A program made the position numbers and the translations under genes. The notes under the pieces are model-generated. The model did no database searches and was not told where the DNA came from. It saw nothing but the letters and a program-made list of their open reading frames with translations. This document shows, piece by piece, positions 32,116 through 43,574 of a stretch of 64,000 nt of DNA. The stretch comes from Cornus controversa (taxonomy: Eukaryota > Streptophyta > Magnoliopsida > Cornales > Cornaceae), in the NCBI GenBank assembly GCA_026545225.1, contig CM048853.1:43850755-43914754 (forward strand). Direction: 5' to 3'. Position 1 is the first letter of the stretch. Every line of letters begins with the position of its first letter.

Positions 32116-35100
32116 TCAAGGTGGTAAAATGGAGACCAACTTGAGTTTGGAAACTAAATTTTGAAGTCGTCCAGGAGGATGCGTTTTAGTGAAGATATTA
32201 GCAGTTTGGTCGGCTGAAAAAACTGATAATAGTCTAATAGTCCCACGGGTGAGATGATGACGCATAAAGTGACAATCAATTTCAATGTGTTTTGTTCGTT
32301 CATGGAATACATCATTGTGAGCAATTTGGATGGCACTTTGATTATCGCAGTTGATGATAGTGGCAGTAGAATGAGTGACGCCCATGTCTTCAAGTAACCA
32401 GCGAAGCCAAAGAAATTCCTGAGTTGTATCAGCAAGGGCTCGATACTCAGCTTCTGTACTAGATCGAGCAACTACTATTTGCTTCTTGCTGCGCCAAGAA
32501 ATAAAAGAATCACCAAGGAAGAAACAATAACCAATGGTGGATCTACAATCAGTGGGGTCACCTGCCCAATCTGCATTAGAGTAGGCATGAAGCTCAAGTG
32601 AAGAGTGAGCTGAGAAATGGAGACCATGAAATAGGGTCTCCTTGATGTACCTGAGAATGCGAAGCACTGCGGCAAAATGGGGTGTGATGGGAGCAGAGAG
32701 AAACTGACTGACAATATGGACAGCATAAGAGATGTCAGGACGAGTAACTGTAAGATAAACAAGACTACCAACCAACTGGCGAAACAAGGTGGGGTCATCC
32801 AAAGGTGTACCATCCATAGAAGTGAGTTTAGAGTTGAGCTCTAGAGGAGTGGTACATGTCTTACTATCTGTGAGTCTTGCTCGAGTAAGAAGATCAGAAG
32901 CATACTTTACTTGCGAAAGATAATATCCCTCAGAGTTAGAAGTGATCTCAAGTCCCAAAAAGTAACTAAGCTTTCCAAGATCTTTCATCTCGACATGTTA
33001 GCTAAGATAAGTCTTGAGATCTAAAATTTCGAATGTGTCATCACCAGTACGTGATGATCATATCATCAACATAGAGGAGAAGAAGGATAGTACCTTGGTC
33101 TGTTTTACGAATGAAAAGAGCAGAATCATGTGAGCTGGAAGTGAATCCAAAATCTCCAACAATGGTGCTAAACTTGGCAAACCAAGCCCGAGGAGCTTGT
33201 TTGAGACCATAAAGGGCTCAACGAAATTTGCAAACTTGATACGGAAGATGATGAGAACCAAAAGGAGGGCACATATAAACTTCTTCGATGAGTTCACCAT
33301 TAAGAAAAGCATTTTTCACATCCATCTGAAATAATTCCCAATGACGAACGGCGGCAACTGCAATTAAGCTGCGAACTGAAGTAAGGCGGGCAACCGGGGC
33401 AAAGGTCTCCTCATAGTCAATCCCATACTCTTAGGTAAACCCTTTAGCTACCAAGCGAGCTTTGTACCGATCAATAGACCCATCAGAGTGAATTTTGATC
33501 TTGTAAACCCACTTGCATCCCATAGCATGTTTGCCTTTAGGTAGGTCCACTAGATCCCAGGTGTGAGTGTTTTCGAGTACCTGTAATTCATCATTCATTG
33601 CTTTCTACCAAAGAGGATCAGAACTAGCTTCACGATAAGACTGAGGTTCATGGTGAGAAAGAATAGTAAAAAATACAACAAAGTCACAAAGATTAACAGA
33701 AGGAGTTTTTACCCAGTCACTTCGTCGAGGAAGGAGATCAGAAGCTATTGGAGTGGATCCATCGGAAGAGACAAGTTCCTCAGAAGAAGGTAAGGTGGAT
33801 AACTTAATTGAGGTATCTGCAGACATGTTAGTTGGTAATGACATATCGGAGAAAGAAATAGGATGTGTTGATGGAGATGTTGACTCAGAAGAAGAGTTTG
33901 TCTCAGAAGTGTCGGGAAAAAGATCTATGGAGAGGTCAGTGAATAAGAGAGGTGTTGTCATGTGATATGTGAAACTTGGATATGGAGGCAAACATCTTGT
34001 GTTCCCAGAAAATAACATGACGAGATACTCGGAGACGTTTGGAGTAAGGATCCCAACATCTGTATCCTTTGTGTTCAACACCGTATCCTAAGAAATAACA
34101 TAATCAAGATCTAGATTCCAATTTGGTGTGCTCATGAGGTTGAAGAAGAACAAAACAAGCACAATCAAATACCTTAAAAATGCTATAGTCAGGAGTGTGA
34201 CCAAAAAGACGCTCAAAGGGTGATTGAGTCCCAAGGATGGGAGAAGGCACACGATTCTTGGTGTAAACAGTTGTAAAAGCAGTTTCACCCCAAAAGCGTT
34301 CAGGACATGAAGCGGATATAAGAAGAGCACGAACGGTATTGAGAATGTCTCGGTGTTTGCACTCAGCACGCCCATTTTGTTGAGAAGTGCCTGGACATGA
34401 ACGATGAGGGAGAGTGCCATGTTGGCGAAGAAAATTAAGGACTCTAGGGTTTGTGTACTCAGCTGCATTGTCAGCACGAAATACTTTGATATTACAAGAA
34501 AATTGAGTTTTGACCATGGTAGCAAAATCAAAGTATAATTGAGGTAATTCAGATCGATTACGCATAAGAAATATCCAAGTGTAACGAGAGTAATCATCAA
34601 TAAAAATGAAAAAATATCTAGAGCCTCTCATAATAGCAGTGGGAGAAGGCCCCCAAACATTAGAATGAATCAAATCAAATGGTGCAGAAGAAAAAGAATC
34701 ACTTTTGTGAAATGCCAATGCTGATTGTTTTGCAAGTTGACAAGGAATACAATCAAATTGGTCTTTATTAACAAGCCCTAAATGACCACTAGATAGTAAG
34801 GATTGAAGACGACCAACTGAAGCATGACCCAGACGAGAATGTCAGAGACTGACGGATGGGGTAGATGAGACTGGGGCTGTTGTATGAACTGATGAAGAGA
34901 AACGGGATGGAAGGTGAAGATTGATGAGCTCAAAGAGTTGTCCAACCTTACGGCCTATCCCAAGAGTTTGTCCCGTCTTTGGATCCTCTACACAATAACC
35001 AGAAGTAGAAAATATGACAGTTAGTCCGAAGTCACATAATTGACCAACAGATATAAGATTGAGAGTGAGTTGGGGAATACAATAAGTATCAGGAAGAGAA

Positions 35101-35430
35101 GTGTTTAATATGGAGATTTTTTTTATATGGCTCACGGTCATAGGAGAACCATCAGCAGTTTGAATAGTCGGAGTATGATTAGCAAGACTTTTTGTGGCAA
35201 ATATAATGGAATCAGATGTCATGTGATTACAACAGGCAGAGTCAAAGAACCAAGATGAAATACCTGAGGTGACTGACATAGCAGTAGAGGGTAGATTACC
35301 AGAATAAGCAAGGACTTGTTTGACAATTTTCTCTATGTCAGAGGTAGAAAATGTCTCACTGGAAGTAGTGAATGATGAACCTTCAGTAATAGTGGCGACA
35401 GATCTAGAAGGAGTACTGCGAGGCATGTAT
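32116..35430 (-). pseudogene. Copia pol: protease, integrase, RT and RNase H, with stops
   Basis: Minus-strand blocks in order: protease WFFDSACCNHMTSD (near 35250); GAG-pre-integrase HSRLGHASVGRLQ (near 34840); integrase core FDLIHSNVWGPSPTA, IDDYSRYTWI, FRADNAAEYTN and TSQQNGRAECKHRD; C-terminal FGETAF/FLGYGVEHKGYR; reverse transcriptase WVYKIKIHSDGSIDRYKARL, DYEETFAPVARLTSVR, FQMDVKNAFLNGEL, ALYGLKQAPRAWF and LYVDDMIIT; and RNase H NADWAGDPTDCRSTIGYC, RSSTEAEYRAL and HIEIDCHFMRHHL. Stops interrupt the frame near 34840, 34103, 33602, 33430, 33218 and 33000, plus a 4-bp insertion after DDMIIT near 33045. The longest intact frame is RT/RNase H, 290 codons (32116-32988). Confidence 0.93.
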
Positions 35431-35499
35431 TATTGGGAGTGTCTGTTGGGGTATTGGAAACAATCATGCTGAAGATGACCAGGGGCTTGCTTCTGACAG

Positions 35500-35900
35500 A
35501 ATTAGCAAACTCAAATCGGGCATTTCAAGAGAATGTGTCCTGGTTTCTTGCAGTAATTGTAGAATTTTGATGATCCAGATGGATGCCCTTTGTTGTTGGA
35601 TTGAAAAGATCCAGATGGATGCCTTTTGTTGTTGGGTTGAGGTCCCCTAGGAGTGGCGAAGACAACATCTGTAGAGGTTGTCTTGCGAAGGGCAAGACGA
35701 GTTTCCTCCGAGAGAATGGCAATGGATTGTGAGGCCTCAAGATGCTCCATAGTGTGTAAGAAACTACAAACTGAACTGGTCAGGAAATGACTGATGGAGT
35801 GGCGGCTGAGATGACATCGATGGAGAACAAGACTCCGACTATAGTGACGACGCAACAGGTATGAAGAGGATATACAAGAAGTTTTTCTGATGTGAAGGAT
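35500..35900 (-). pseudogene. Copia gag remnant with altered zinc knuckle
   Basis: The minus-strand frame 35855-35511 carries the C-terminal part of Gag: EASQSIAILSEETRLALRK, a basic PSGSFQSNNKGHPSGSS linker and YNYCKKPGHILLKC. The last matches a CCHC zinc knuckle in which the first Cys is Tyr (TAC). A second knuckle-like CQKQAPGHLQHDC follows 3' after stops. Only about 0.4 kb separates the primer-binding site from the end of gag, so most of the N-terminal Gag domain is missing. Confidence 0.75.
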
Positions 35901-35960
35901 CCACTAATAGTGGCAATCACAGAGCATACTCAACTCTTAATATACCGAGCTTTGATACCA

Positions 35961-36142
35961 AGTTGAATTAAAGAGAGAAAATGAGACAATACAAATAGAA
36001 GAGAATTGTATTGAATAGTGTGTTTTGTTTACAAGAGAGGTATCTTATTTATAGCCAAACTTGAGGGGAATGCTTCCCTTTCTAACCAATGTGGGACTAA
36101 CTACTAACATGTACATTATATATATATATACACACATTAACA
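35961..36142 (-). repeat. Copia 5' LTR
   Basis: 182 bp, directly followed on the minus strand by the initiator tRNA-Met primer-binding site. It differs from the other LTR by about four substitutions and two small indels. Confidence 0.93.
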
Positions 36143-36147
36143 GTGTA

Positions 36148-36430
36148 GATAGAAAGGAGTATTGTATTCATCACTGAAAAGACTAAATGATGACTTCTTT
36201 TGGGTGTGTTTCAAAAGTAGACATGGTGAATACAATATAATAGAAAAACAAAATCAAGAAGACGGATTTTGTGCTCTCATACCATACAAAATTTGCTAAA
36301 AATCATTTATTTCCTGTGTCTTGCAAGAAGGAAATATATGCATAATACAATATAATCACATCCCTTGAAAAAAAAGATTACGCTAATAAAATATCCCTTA
36401 ATTAAAAGGATTAGTGAATAGGAAAAATTA
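36148..36430. other. Right flank of copia insertion
   Basis: Non-coding spacer. Contains 'gtattgtattcatcactgaa', and no recognised gene. Confidence 0.3.
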
Positions 36431-36436
36431 GATTTT

Positions 36437-37263
36437 GGTGACCAAAGTTTTTAAAAAAAAAAAATGCTTTAGAGTGACCTTAAATTTAAGAAAAGATAAA
36501 TAGTAATCAAACTTAAAAAGTAATTGCTAATTAGTGACCATTTACGTTAAATGTCCTAAATACCCTTTTACCACAATCCACCATCCTCCACCACCACCTC
36601 ATTCTCATCTTTACCAAAAAAAAACAAAATCAAAATAGGAGTCTCCACTACCAAATTGTTGTTCAAAGGAGAAAGTATTGAATACCCTGGGAATTATACT
36701 TCCTTACACATCCAATTGATGGTGAATTGAATATGAGAGAGACGAAGAACACGGAGGTTACACTAGTCCCTACCCAATTTGCCATTCAATCGAACTTATC
36801 GTAAGATACGAACCTGCAAGAATTCTCCACCACTTTGATTTGATGATATATATGTTTGATGAAATTGAAATTCAATATGGTGATTTGATGTGGAATTTAA
36901 GGGTTTCAGAGATTGGAATAAGCAAGAGAGAGAGACCAGCGTAGCCTCCACATTCTTCGCCTCTCGCAAATTCAATTTTTGATTTTGTTTCTTCTCTTAA
37001 CCCATCTTCTTTGGTTAGCAATTTGGTAATGGAGACTCCTATTTTGATTGTTTTATTATTTTATTCTTTGTTAAAGATGACTCCTATTTTGATTGTTTTG
37101 TTATTTTATTTTTTTGTTAAAGATGAGAATAAGGTGGTGGAGATGGTGATGGTGTCCAAAGAGGAGGATGATGAGTTGTGGTAGAAGGGTATTTATGACA
37201 TTAACTTTAAATGGTCACCGATTAGCCATTACTTTGTAAGTTTGATAACTATTTATCTTTGGA
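36437..37263. mobile_element. Foldback/long-TIR element, about 0.83 kb
   Basis: The left arm (about 36478-36670: AAGATAAATAGTAATCAAAC, TTAGTGACCATTTA, 'ataccctttta', 'tcctccacca', 'aataggagtctcc') is matched in reverse by the right arm (about 37020-37263: 'ggagactcctattttgattg', 'gtagaagggtattta', 'taaatggtcaccga', CTATTTATCTTTGGAC). The right arm also has a local duplication of 'gactcctattttgattgttt' (37035 and 37079). The interior is non-coding. Arms of about 190-200 bp suggest a Mutator-like foldback element. The target duplication is unclear. Confidence 0.7.
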
Positions 37264-38070
37264 CAATACTTGCTTAAGGACATGTAAGAAGGAACCTCGT
37301 TTAACAACTTTCTAAAATATTAAAAGAAACAACTTTCTAAAATATTAAAAGAAACGGTAAATAAATTTTAACATTTTTAGCGGTCTGAACATAAAACCCA
37401 TCTCAAAATCAGACCCATTTGATGAGAGATCATCCCTCTCTCTAGAAAATCTATTTTCTGATAATATCTCTCTCTAGGAGATAAATGGGTGGTATCAATA
37501 TGTGCATTGATTGAGCTATAAGTATATTTCATAGTGGAATTGGGAACTGTTCATGGTGGAGGAATGGAGCTTGAAGTGGGTTATCATACTTTGCAAATGG
37601 CCTAGATTGGCAAAGTTATTGTTGAACACAAATGTTAATGGTGTTTCTTTGAATGTTTAACTTAGTGATTTGGGTCGATTGAAGTACTGTGTTGCATATT
37701 CGAAGAAATTGTGAGGTTGAATGGTAGGAAGCCTAGAAACTTCAATTTGGACTCTTGGATTAGGCCATGGTTGGAGAAGATTTTTATACCAAAATGAAGT
37801 TAGATCCGAGGGGAATAGATTGATATCAAATTTGGGTTGTTTTGAGTATGATTTGAGGTCTGAATTAGAGGCCGAAGTAGCGGGTCGCCAAATGGAGAAC
37901 AGAACACATTTCTGGGTTGCATGTTTCTCTCTTTACCCAACCAAAAATCTCTCAAAAACTTCTATTTTACACTATTTTAGAAGATAATATGAAATAGAGA
38001 GTTCTAGAGGTAGGATTATCTCATACATAGAGTCTCGATGGTATTAAATAATTTTTCCTCCGACAGATCT
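37264..38070. other. Spacer, unassigned
   Basis: No family recognised. An open stretch of 88 codons (37721-37987) shows no domain resemblance. Complementary 'ctctctctagaaaatc'-like text near 37440 and 'gagttctagagg' near 38000 hint at another decayed foldback element, but the match is weak. Confidence 0.3.
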
Positions 38071-38210
38071 ATCTGAGAATAATGTCCGTCTTTCAAATGG
38101 GTTGACCCATTTCTTTTCTTTTTTTTAATATTATACAAAGATTTGAGAATAATGTCTCTCTCAAATGGGTTAACCCATTTCTTTTCTTTTTTTTTAATAT
38201 TATACAAATT
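38071..38210. repeat. Tandem duplication, about 67-bp unit, two copies
   Basis: The text 'gagaataatgtc.gtcttcaaatgggtt..cccatttcttttcttttttttaatattatacaaa' occurs twice in a row, at about 38075-38140 and 38141-38207. Each unit includes the palindrome AAATGGGTTAACCCATTT, perfect in the second copy. Confidence 0.85.
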
Positions 38211-38335
38211 GGGACAACTATTAACTTCATACTGTGACAGTTGAAATAAGTTTCTTCTTATACGGCCTCAGTAAGTGTTGTCCTTTTATCTTTTCTTAAG
38301 TTTAAGATTACCTTGAAACAAATTTTTTTTTTGGT

Positions 38336-39353
38336 GGGCAAAACTGCAAAAAACTTGTCCCTTGAAACTTTTTTTGATGTGCAAATTCACCTCCTAAACT
38401 ATATTTTGAAGCAAATCAGTCTCTTATCTTACAAAAGTGGGCAACTTCACCACCTTGACAAAACTATAATGACATATATACCATTTACTATGACCATTAT
38501 GCCCTCCTCTCTATAAATATAGTGTTTTCTAAAAATTTAAAAACTAAAAAATAGTAAGATAAAATTTTCAAATAATAAGTTTAGAAATATAAAAAAATAA
38601 AAGGCTAATAGAACTTTTTTTAAGATTTAAAAAAAATAAAAATATAATCAACTAACATATATGCTCTTTTCTATTAGTAGAGTCAATAGTGTTTTCTAAA
38701 TAAAAATTTTTAAAATAATAAAAGAGTTTGACAACATTATCATTGAAAATGTCTTTTTTTTATTTGATTTGCTAACTAAAGTAGGAAGCACTACTTAAAT
38801 AATAAAAAAATTAGTTAGATAAAATTTAGAAACATAAAAAGTAGAAGGCCAATAAAATTTTATTTAAGAATTTTATCAAACTATATTTTTTTATTTAGAT
38901 AACACTGTACTAATACAAAAAAAGGTCGTAACCAATGCACAAGTTTTTTACTTGATAAGGGTCTGGGAGAGGTAGATGACAACAAGTCTTACTCTCATTT
39001 TTTGAGAAGTTGCTCTCAAATCTCAAACTCATAACACATCGCTTTGGACGATGACACTTTTATTTAAAAAAACTCAAATAAAGTTATATTATCCTTTTAT
39101 TTTATTTTTGTTTTTAAAACTTATTATTTGAAAATTTTATCCAACTTTTTTATTTTTTGAATATTTAAAAAACACTGTATTTATTGAGAGAATGACATAA
39201 TGGTGATAATAAATGATATATGTCATTATAATTTTGTCAATGGATCAAATTGCCCACTTTTGTAAGATGGTGGGTCTGATTTGCTTCAAAAAATAGTTCA
39301 AGGCAGAATTTGTACATCAAAGAAACTTCATGGGCAGTTTTGCACTTTTGCCC
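38336..39353. mobile_element. Long-TIR (Mutator-like) element, about 1.02 kb
   Basis: It starts GGGCAAAACTGCAAAAAAC and ends CAGTTTTGCACTTTTGCCC. The inverted arms extend about 300 bp, with paired blocks such as GATGTGCAAATTCAC/GAATTTGTACATC, 'cttatcttacaaaagtgggca' and 'aactataatgacatata'. The interior is AT-rich and non-coding. It is flanked by T-runs, so the target duplication cannot be fixed. A solo arm of the same family lies at 13188-13450. Confidence 0.82.
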
Positions 39354-41390
39354 TTTTTTTTGTCACCAAAATCGAATTTTCGCTAGTGAATATCTTCCTT
39401 ATCTTAATGTATTCCTAATTTGGTCCCCTCTCCTAACTCAAACAATAACGGTAGTCTCGTTACACTGACATAGCCTTTTTAATAAAAAAAATACTTATAT
39501 TCCTAGCAAAGAAAATTGATTTGATATAAAATGGGGTGAAAATAAGGACCCTATGATGTAAATGTTAGAAATTCAACACTTTTATGTGGCTTTTGCTATT
39601 ATATTAGATTCTTTTATGAAGAGGGTTTTATAGAATTAATTAGAACGTCATTCAATTATGAAATGCACCAAATTTTGGAAGACCAAAAGTTTAATAATGG
39701 CAATCTAATGTTTTTTTTTTTTTTTTGAAAAGTAATGATACAAAAATTGAATCGGAGTAGTCCGATAATGTTTTTATATGAATGGGGGAGTGGACTCTAC
39801 CGGCCACCATATAATATCATCATGATGTCATGTGGTGAGACTCACCACCTCACTCATATAAAATCACTTTTGACTCTAAATCATTATTCTTTCTTGAAAA
39901 ATATGAGTTATTACTTACAAGCTCTTCCACTTCTTATGGTAATTAATGCTTCGTTATAAAGTTAGAGTTAATGTTCAATAATGAATAGTTTAATGGAAGA
40001 ATGTGTAAATGTGTAACTCTTAAGTCTTCTTTATGAAAAACTAGGGGTATTTGATGGAAGACCAATACATAAATAATGTTACATAAAAGGTTCCAAAACA
40101 TACTCTCTCACAAGACTATTGTGTAATGAAACATCACACTTGGTATCCATCAGCTAAAAGAGAGGAGTGATTTGAACATCTTATTTTACATACATTATAC
40201 AAAATTTGCCTTTTGGTTCGACTTATAAGAATAAAAGGCATCAAATTTGAACTTGCTCTACAATAGTTCAAATTTGACTCTGATTTTTTGAGATGTATTT
40301 TTGTAAATTGAATTTTTTGCACTCGGAAAAAATACGCATATGGGTCAAGAGATTTTTAATCTTTAATTCTCTTTTTCATATTACAATCCTTCTTAGTGAG
40401 AAATTACTCTACAGAATTGTAATAGGGATAAATTGTGAGTCACTTACTCTGCTTTTTCTTCCAAGTGCTCGTAGTTTTTGAAAAGTAACAAAATTAAAAT
40501 TTGAGGAGTTAACAACTTTTCCTTCTCCATCACAAAACCATCGTTTGGAAGTAAAAAAATCAAACCAATACGAATCGAGTCTATATATATATATATATAT
40601 ATATACTCCTATGATTGGCCGGTAATGTTAACATAAACTTTAGTCACATTAAACCAAGTTATATATACAACTCTGCATACCTTTATCCTCATTTTATATT
40701 AACAAACCTATGTTCTATTTTTTTTTTCTTTTTTTTTTTGACATATCACATTATTTCTTGCTACATCATAATTTTAGAAACTAGGATTGCGCACTTGGGT
40801 AAATATAAAAGAAAATGTATCTAAAGTCGCAAAAATTAGGTTGAATAAGGCTTGATTTTGGCTACTCATATAGTAAATAATACTATATTTTTTTCAGGTA
40901 AGCCTAATTTTTAAATTTGAACCGATCCAAACTATTTTTTTAATGATTTGAATTAATTTTGTTTAGATAGTCAATTGATTCGGTTCAATTCTAGTTTTTG
41001 TAAAACCATTGTGATTAGTTTGATTTTATTTATCCACTAAACTGGACAAAGCCAAACCATGTTCGCCTAATCATATCCCTTTATTTTATTATTCTATTTC
41101 GATGAACTCTTAACAAACACGAAAAAGTCATCCATCATTTTCCTTTCATTTCTTTCTAACTCTCAGGCTAGTTTGATACACAGAAATGAAATGAGAATTA
41201 GAATATAATTAAATGTCTATTCTCATTCCAATGTTTGGCTGCGGATAAAGAATGATGTAGTAATTAAATGGTAATACCTTCTAACATGTTAAAAATGCAA
41301 ATAGCAAAACAAGAACCTTCCTTTTCTTTCACAACTTAAAATATAGCAATTTATACATATGATCATATGACATGAATATATATATATATA
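39354..41390. other. AT-rich spacer
   Basis: About 2 kb with no gene, apart from a short (TA)n at 40581-40604 and a long T-run near 40719-40740. Decayed miniature-element text may be present around 41165-41240 ('ggctagtttgatacac...cattccaatgtttggct'). Confidence 0.35.
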
Positions 41391-42119
41391 TGAGTACTGA
41401 TCTCTTGCTCATCGGTGAGTAAGAGTTTTTATCCACACTTTGATTAGTGACCATTAGATTAAATCTAACGATCACTAAGCAAATCCACTTACCTGTTTTA
41501 CTAAAACCACAAAATCACTGTCTGTATGTTTTAATTTTGGAATATTAATATTACACAAATTCCTTTCCTAATATGTTTTAATTTTGGAATATTAATATTA
41601 CACAAATTCCTTTCCTAATATGTTTTAATTTTGGAATATTAATATTACACCAATTCCTTTCCTAATGTAAAAAAAAAATTGTAATTCCTTTCCTAATGTG
41701 TTTTTTTCTTTTTATGTTTTCTGTATTTTCTATGTCATTGGTGGCAAAGCTTCAAATAAGTTTATTTTTTTATCAACAACTAAATATGATCCTCATAAGA
41801 TCCTTACTCTTGATAAATGGTAAATTTATATCCATGATATGAATAAAAATGGTGAAACTTAATCCATACACGTATCTTCACAGTCAATCTCAATGTGCTA
41901 AATTGCCTCTCACATATACATTCTGAAAACACAAATACAAGATTGAAAAGAGAATCACTCTGTCTATACCAAGTGCTTAATGCATAACATAAGCATTAAT
42001 GTTTTTACAGAAGGCTAACAAGTTGCATTGGTGTGACAAAGAACAATACATTTATGCCCAATTCTCGTCAACCATTCAAAGTTAATTCAAACTTGTTCGT
42101 ACACATTCATTCAACAATG

Positions 42120-42154
<35 letters not shown>

Positions 42155-42626
42155 CATATATATATATATATAAATACCTTTATCATGTGATGTTTGCTAG
42201 GATCCTGATCTTGAGCAGTAACTTCTCAACTACTCCAATTCAATCAGAAATTTTATTGTATATTTGGAGATAGATTTTTTATATTTTCAAGAAGAGATGG
42301 GATTAAAAATCAGAATTTTCAGAGGTGGAAGAAGGGATAATTCTGATTTTTGGGAGTTCTTGATTATTTTTCAGTCGTATTACCAATTGTTTGTTTTGGT
42401 ATATTAATTTTTTTTTTTTTACATTAGGAAAGGAATTACAAATTTTTTTTATATTAGGAAATGAATTGGTGTAATATTAATATTCCAAAATTAAAACATA
42501 CAGACAGTGGTTTTAGTAAAATAGGTAAGTGAATTTGCTTAGTGGCCGTTAGATTTAATCTAATGGTCACTAATTAAAGTGTGGATAAAACCTCTTGTTC
42601 ACTGGTGAACAAGAGATCAATACTCA
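41391..42626. mobile_element. Long-TIR element embedded in (TA)n, 1.24 kb
   Basis: It starts TGAGTACTGATCTCTTGCTC and ends GAGATCAATACTCA. The arms match over about 190 bp, including TTTTATCCACACTTTGATTA against TAATTAAAGTGTGGATAAAA, and ATTAGATTAAATCTAACG. Both ends abut TA tracts (to 41390 and from 42627). The left arm carries three tandem copies of a 47-bp unit (41525-41666) that is single in the right arm. Internal CA/TA microsatellite at 42121-42172. Non-coding. Position and flanks resemble microsatellite-targeting miniature elements such as rice Micron. Confidence 0.82.
41525..41666. repeat. 47-bp unit repeated three times in TIR arm
   Basis: The unit begins TATGTTTTAATTTTGGAATA and ends CAAATTCCTTTCCTAA. 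Copies start at 41525, 41572 and 41619, nearly identical. The opposite arm has one copy, so the triplication is private to this arm. Confidence 0.88.
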
Positions 42627-42708
42627 TATATATATATATATAAACGTGTGGCAAGTATATAACATACATATTATATATATATAAAGAGAGAGAAATTAAC
42701 TCTAATTA

Positions 42709-42755
<47 letters not shown>

Positions 42756-43425
42756 AGTGAGTTGTAAATTGCACAGATTGAAATTAAGGCTATATATATA
42801 TATATATATATACGAGGGAGATAAATGAATTTTATATACCTATTAAATATTTTATATATATATATATTCTGGAGTGAGTTGTAAAAGAGAGAGAGAGGGT
42901 GATTTTAATAAGAAGTGGGAATGGAATGCCCATTTGATAATTCAAGAAGAGAAATTGTTTTGTTAGAATGAGCATTCCAAGGGAATGACTATGAATGACC
43001 ATTCCATTTTTAATGTAACACAATAAACAAGAGTGGAATTAAATGTGGAATGCCCATTTTATTTTACCTCCATTCCTGCGTACGAAACTGCCCTCACTGT
43101 AATCCAATCCAATCGTAAGATGATTTGGGCCTCGGCTGTTGGCCCAAAAATGTATAGTTTGGCCCGAGGCCCATGGGCCAAATTCAGACACCCACAGGGC
43201 ACCCTCTAGAATCTAGATCTTTCCCTCGTGTATATATATATGTAGTATATAAAATATGTTATCAAATTTCTAATAAAATAATTATTAAATAATCACAAAT
43301 GCGCCTCTCTCACAAATACAGATAAATTAGGGATGTTTGGGACAAAATGAAAATTACAGATGATTTGAAGCTCCCGCTGCTCCCTGAAATTTTCACTCTT
43401 GTTCCCGCTGCTCTCTGTCTCTCTC
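42627..43425. other. TA-microsatellite-rich spacer upstream of J-domain gene
   Basis: Several TA tracts (42711-42753, about 42791-42812 and 42852-42868), then a decayed miniature-element-like block (42900-43085) with 'ggaatgcccattt' at both sides in direct and inverted form. Near 43128-43190 a run of GGCCC/GGGCC boxes (site II-like TGGGCC motifs) lies in the presumed promoter of the gene at 49940. Confidence 0.45.
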
Positions 43426-43430
43426 TCTCT
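43128..43430 (+). promoter_or_regulatory. Putative promoter of J-domain gene
   Basis: Contains repeated TGGGCC/GGCCCA site-II-type motifs (43127-43193), an AT-rich stretch, then a TC-rich tract ending in TATATATATA (43429-43440) and a CT-repeat leader. Site-II motifs, CT-rich leaders and a nearby telo-box (AAACCCTAAC, about 43500-43509) are typical of plant housekeeping promoters. Assignment to the gene at 49940 is inferred from the splice donor that follows. Confidence 0.45.
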
Positions 43431-43439
43431 ATATATATA

Positions 43440-43512
43440 TAGATTCATTTCCACCTGGTTCTCTCTCTCTCTCTCTCTCTCTCTCCTAGTTCCCTCTTCA
43501 AACCCTAACTGG
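43440..43512 (+). other. Putative non-coding first exon of J-domain gene
   Basis: A CT-rich leader is followed by AAACCCTAACTG and a consensus donor GGTAAGTTTA at about 43512. The first good acceptor before the J-domain ATG is TTTTTTTGTCATGCAG, ending at 49886, which would make a 54-nt second leader segment. The intron of about 6.4 kb would contain a hAT element, two long-TIR elements and a LINE end. This linkage is inference; a transcript is needed. Confidence 0.4.
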
Positions 43513-43574
43513 TAAGTTTAGTTATACTCTCCGAATCTGTTCGTTTCTTCTTTCATTTATCCTCTATAGAAAAC

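Larger units (their letters stand above)
31915..36147 (-). mobile_element. Ty1-copia retrotransposon, complete ends, defective coding
   Basis: Two LTRs of about 182 bp (31920-32102 and 35961-36142) enclose a 3.9-kb interior, with a 5-bp GTGTA target duplication at 31915-31919 and 36143-36147. In minus orientation the 5' LTR is the right one. The primer-binding site TGGTATCAAAGCTCGG (35945-35960), complementary to initiator tRNA-Met, directly abuts it. A polypurine tract TTGAGGGGGGC (about 32103-32113) precedes the 3' LTR. The LTRs differ by only about four substitutions and two short indels, so insertion was recent. The pol order protease, integrase, reverse transcriptase, RNase H defines copia. 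Multiple stops, one frameshift and a shortened gag make it non-autonomous. Confidence 0.95.

Noticed and set aside
37721-37987. 88-codon plus-strand frame (GLGHGWRRFLYQNE)
   Set aside because: No recognisable domain, no homologous context, and it lies in repeat-rich spacer. Chance ORF likely.
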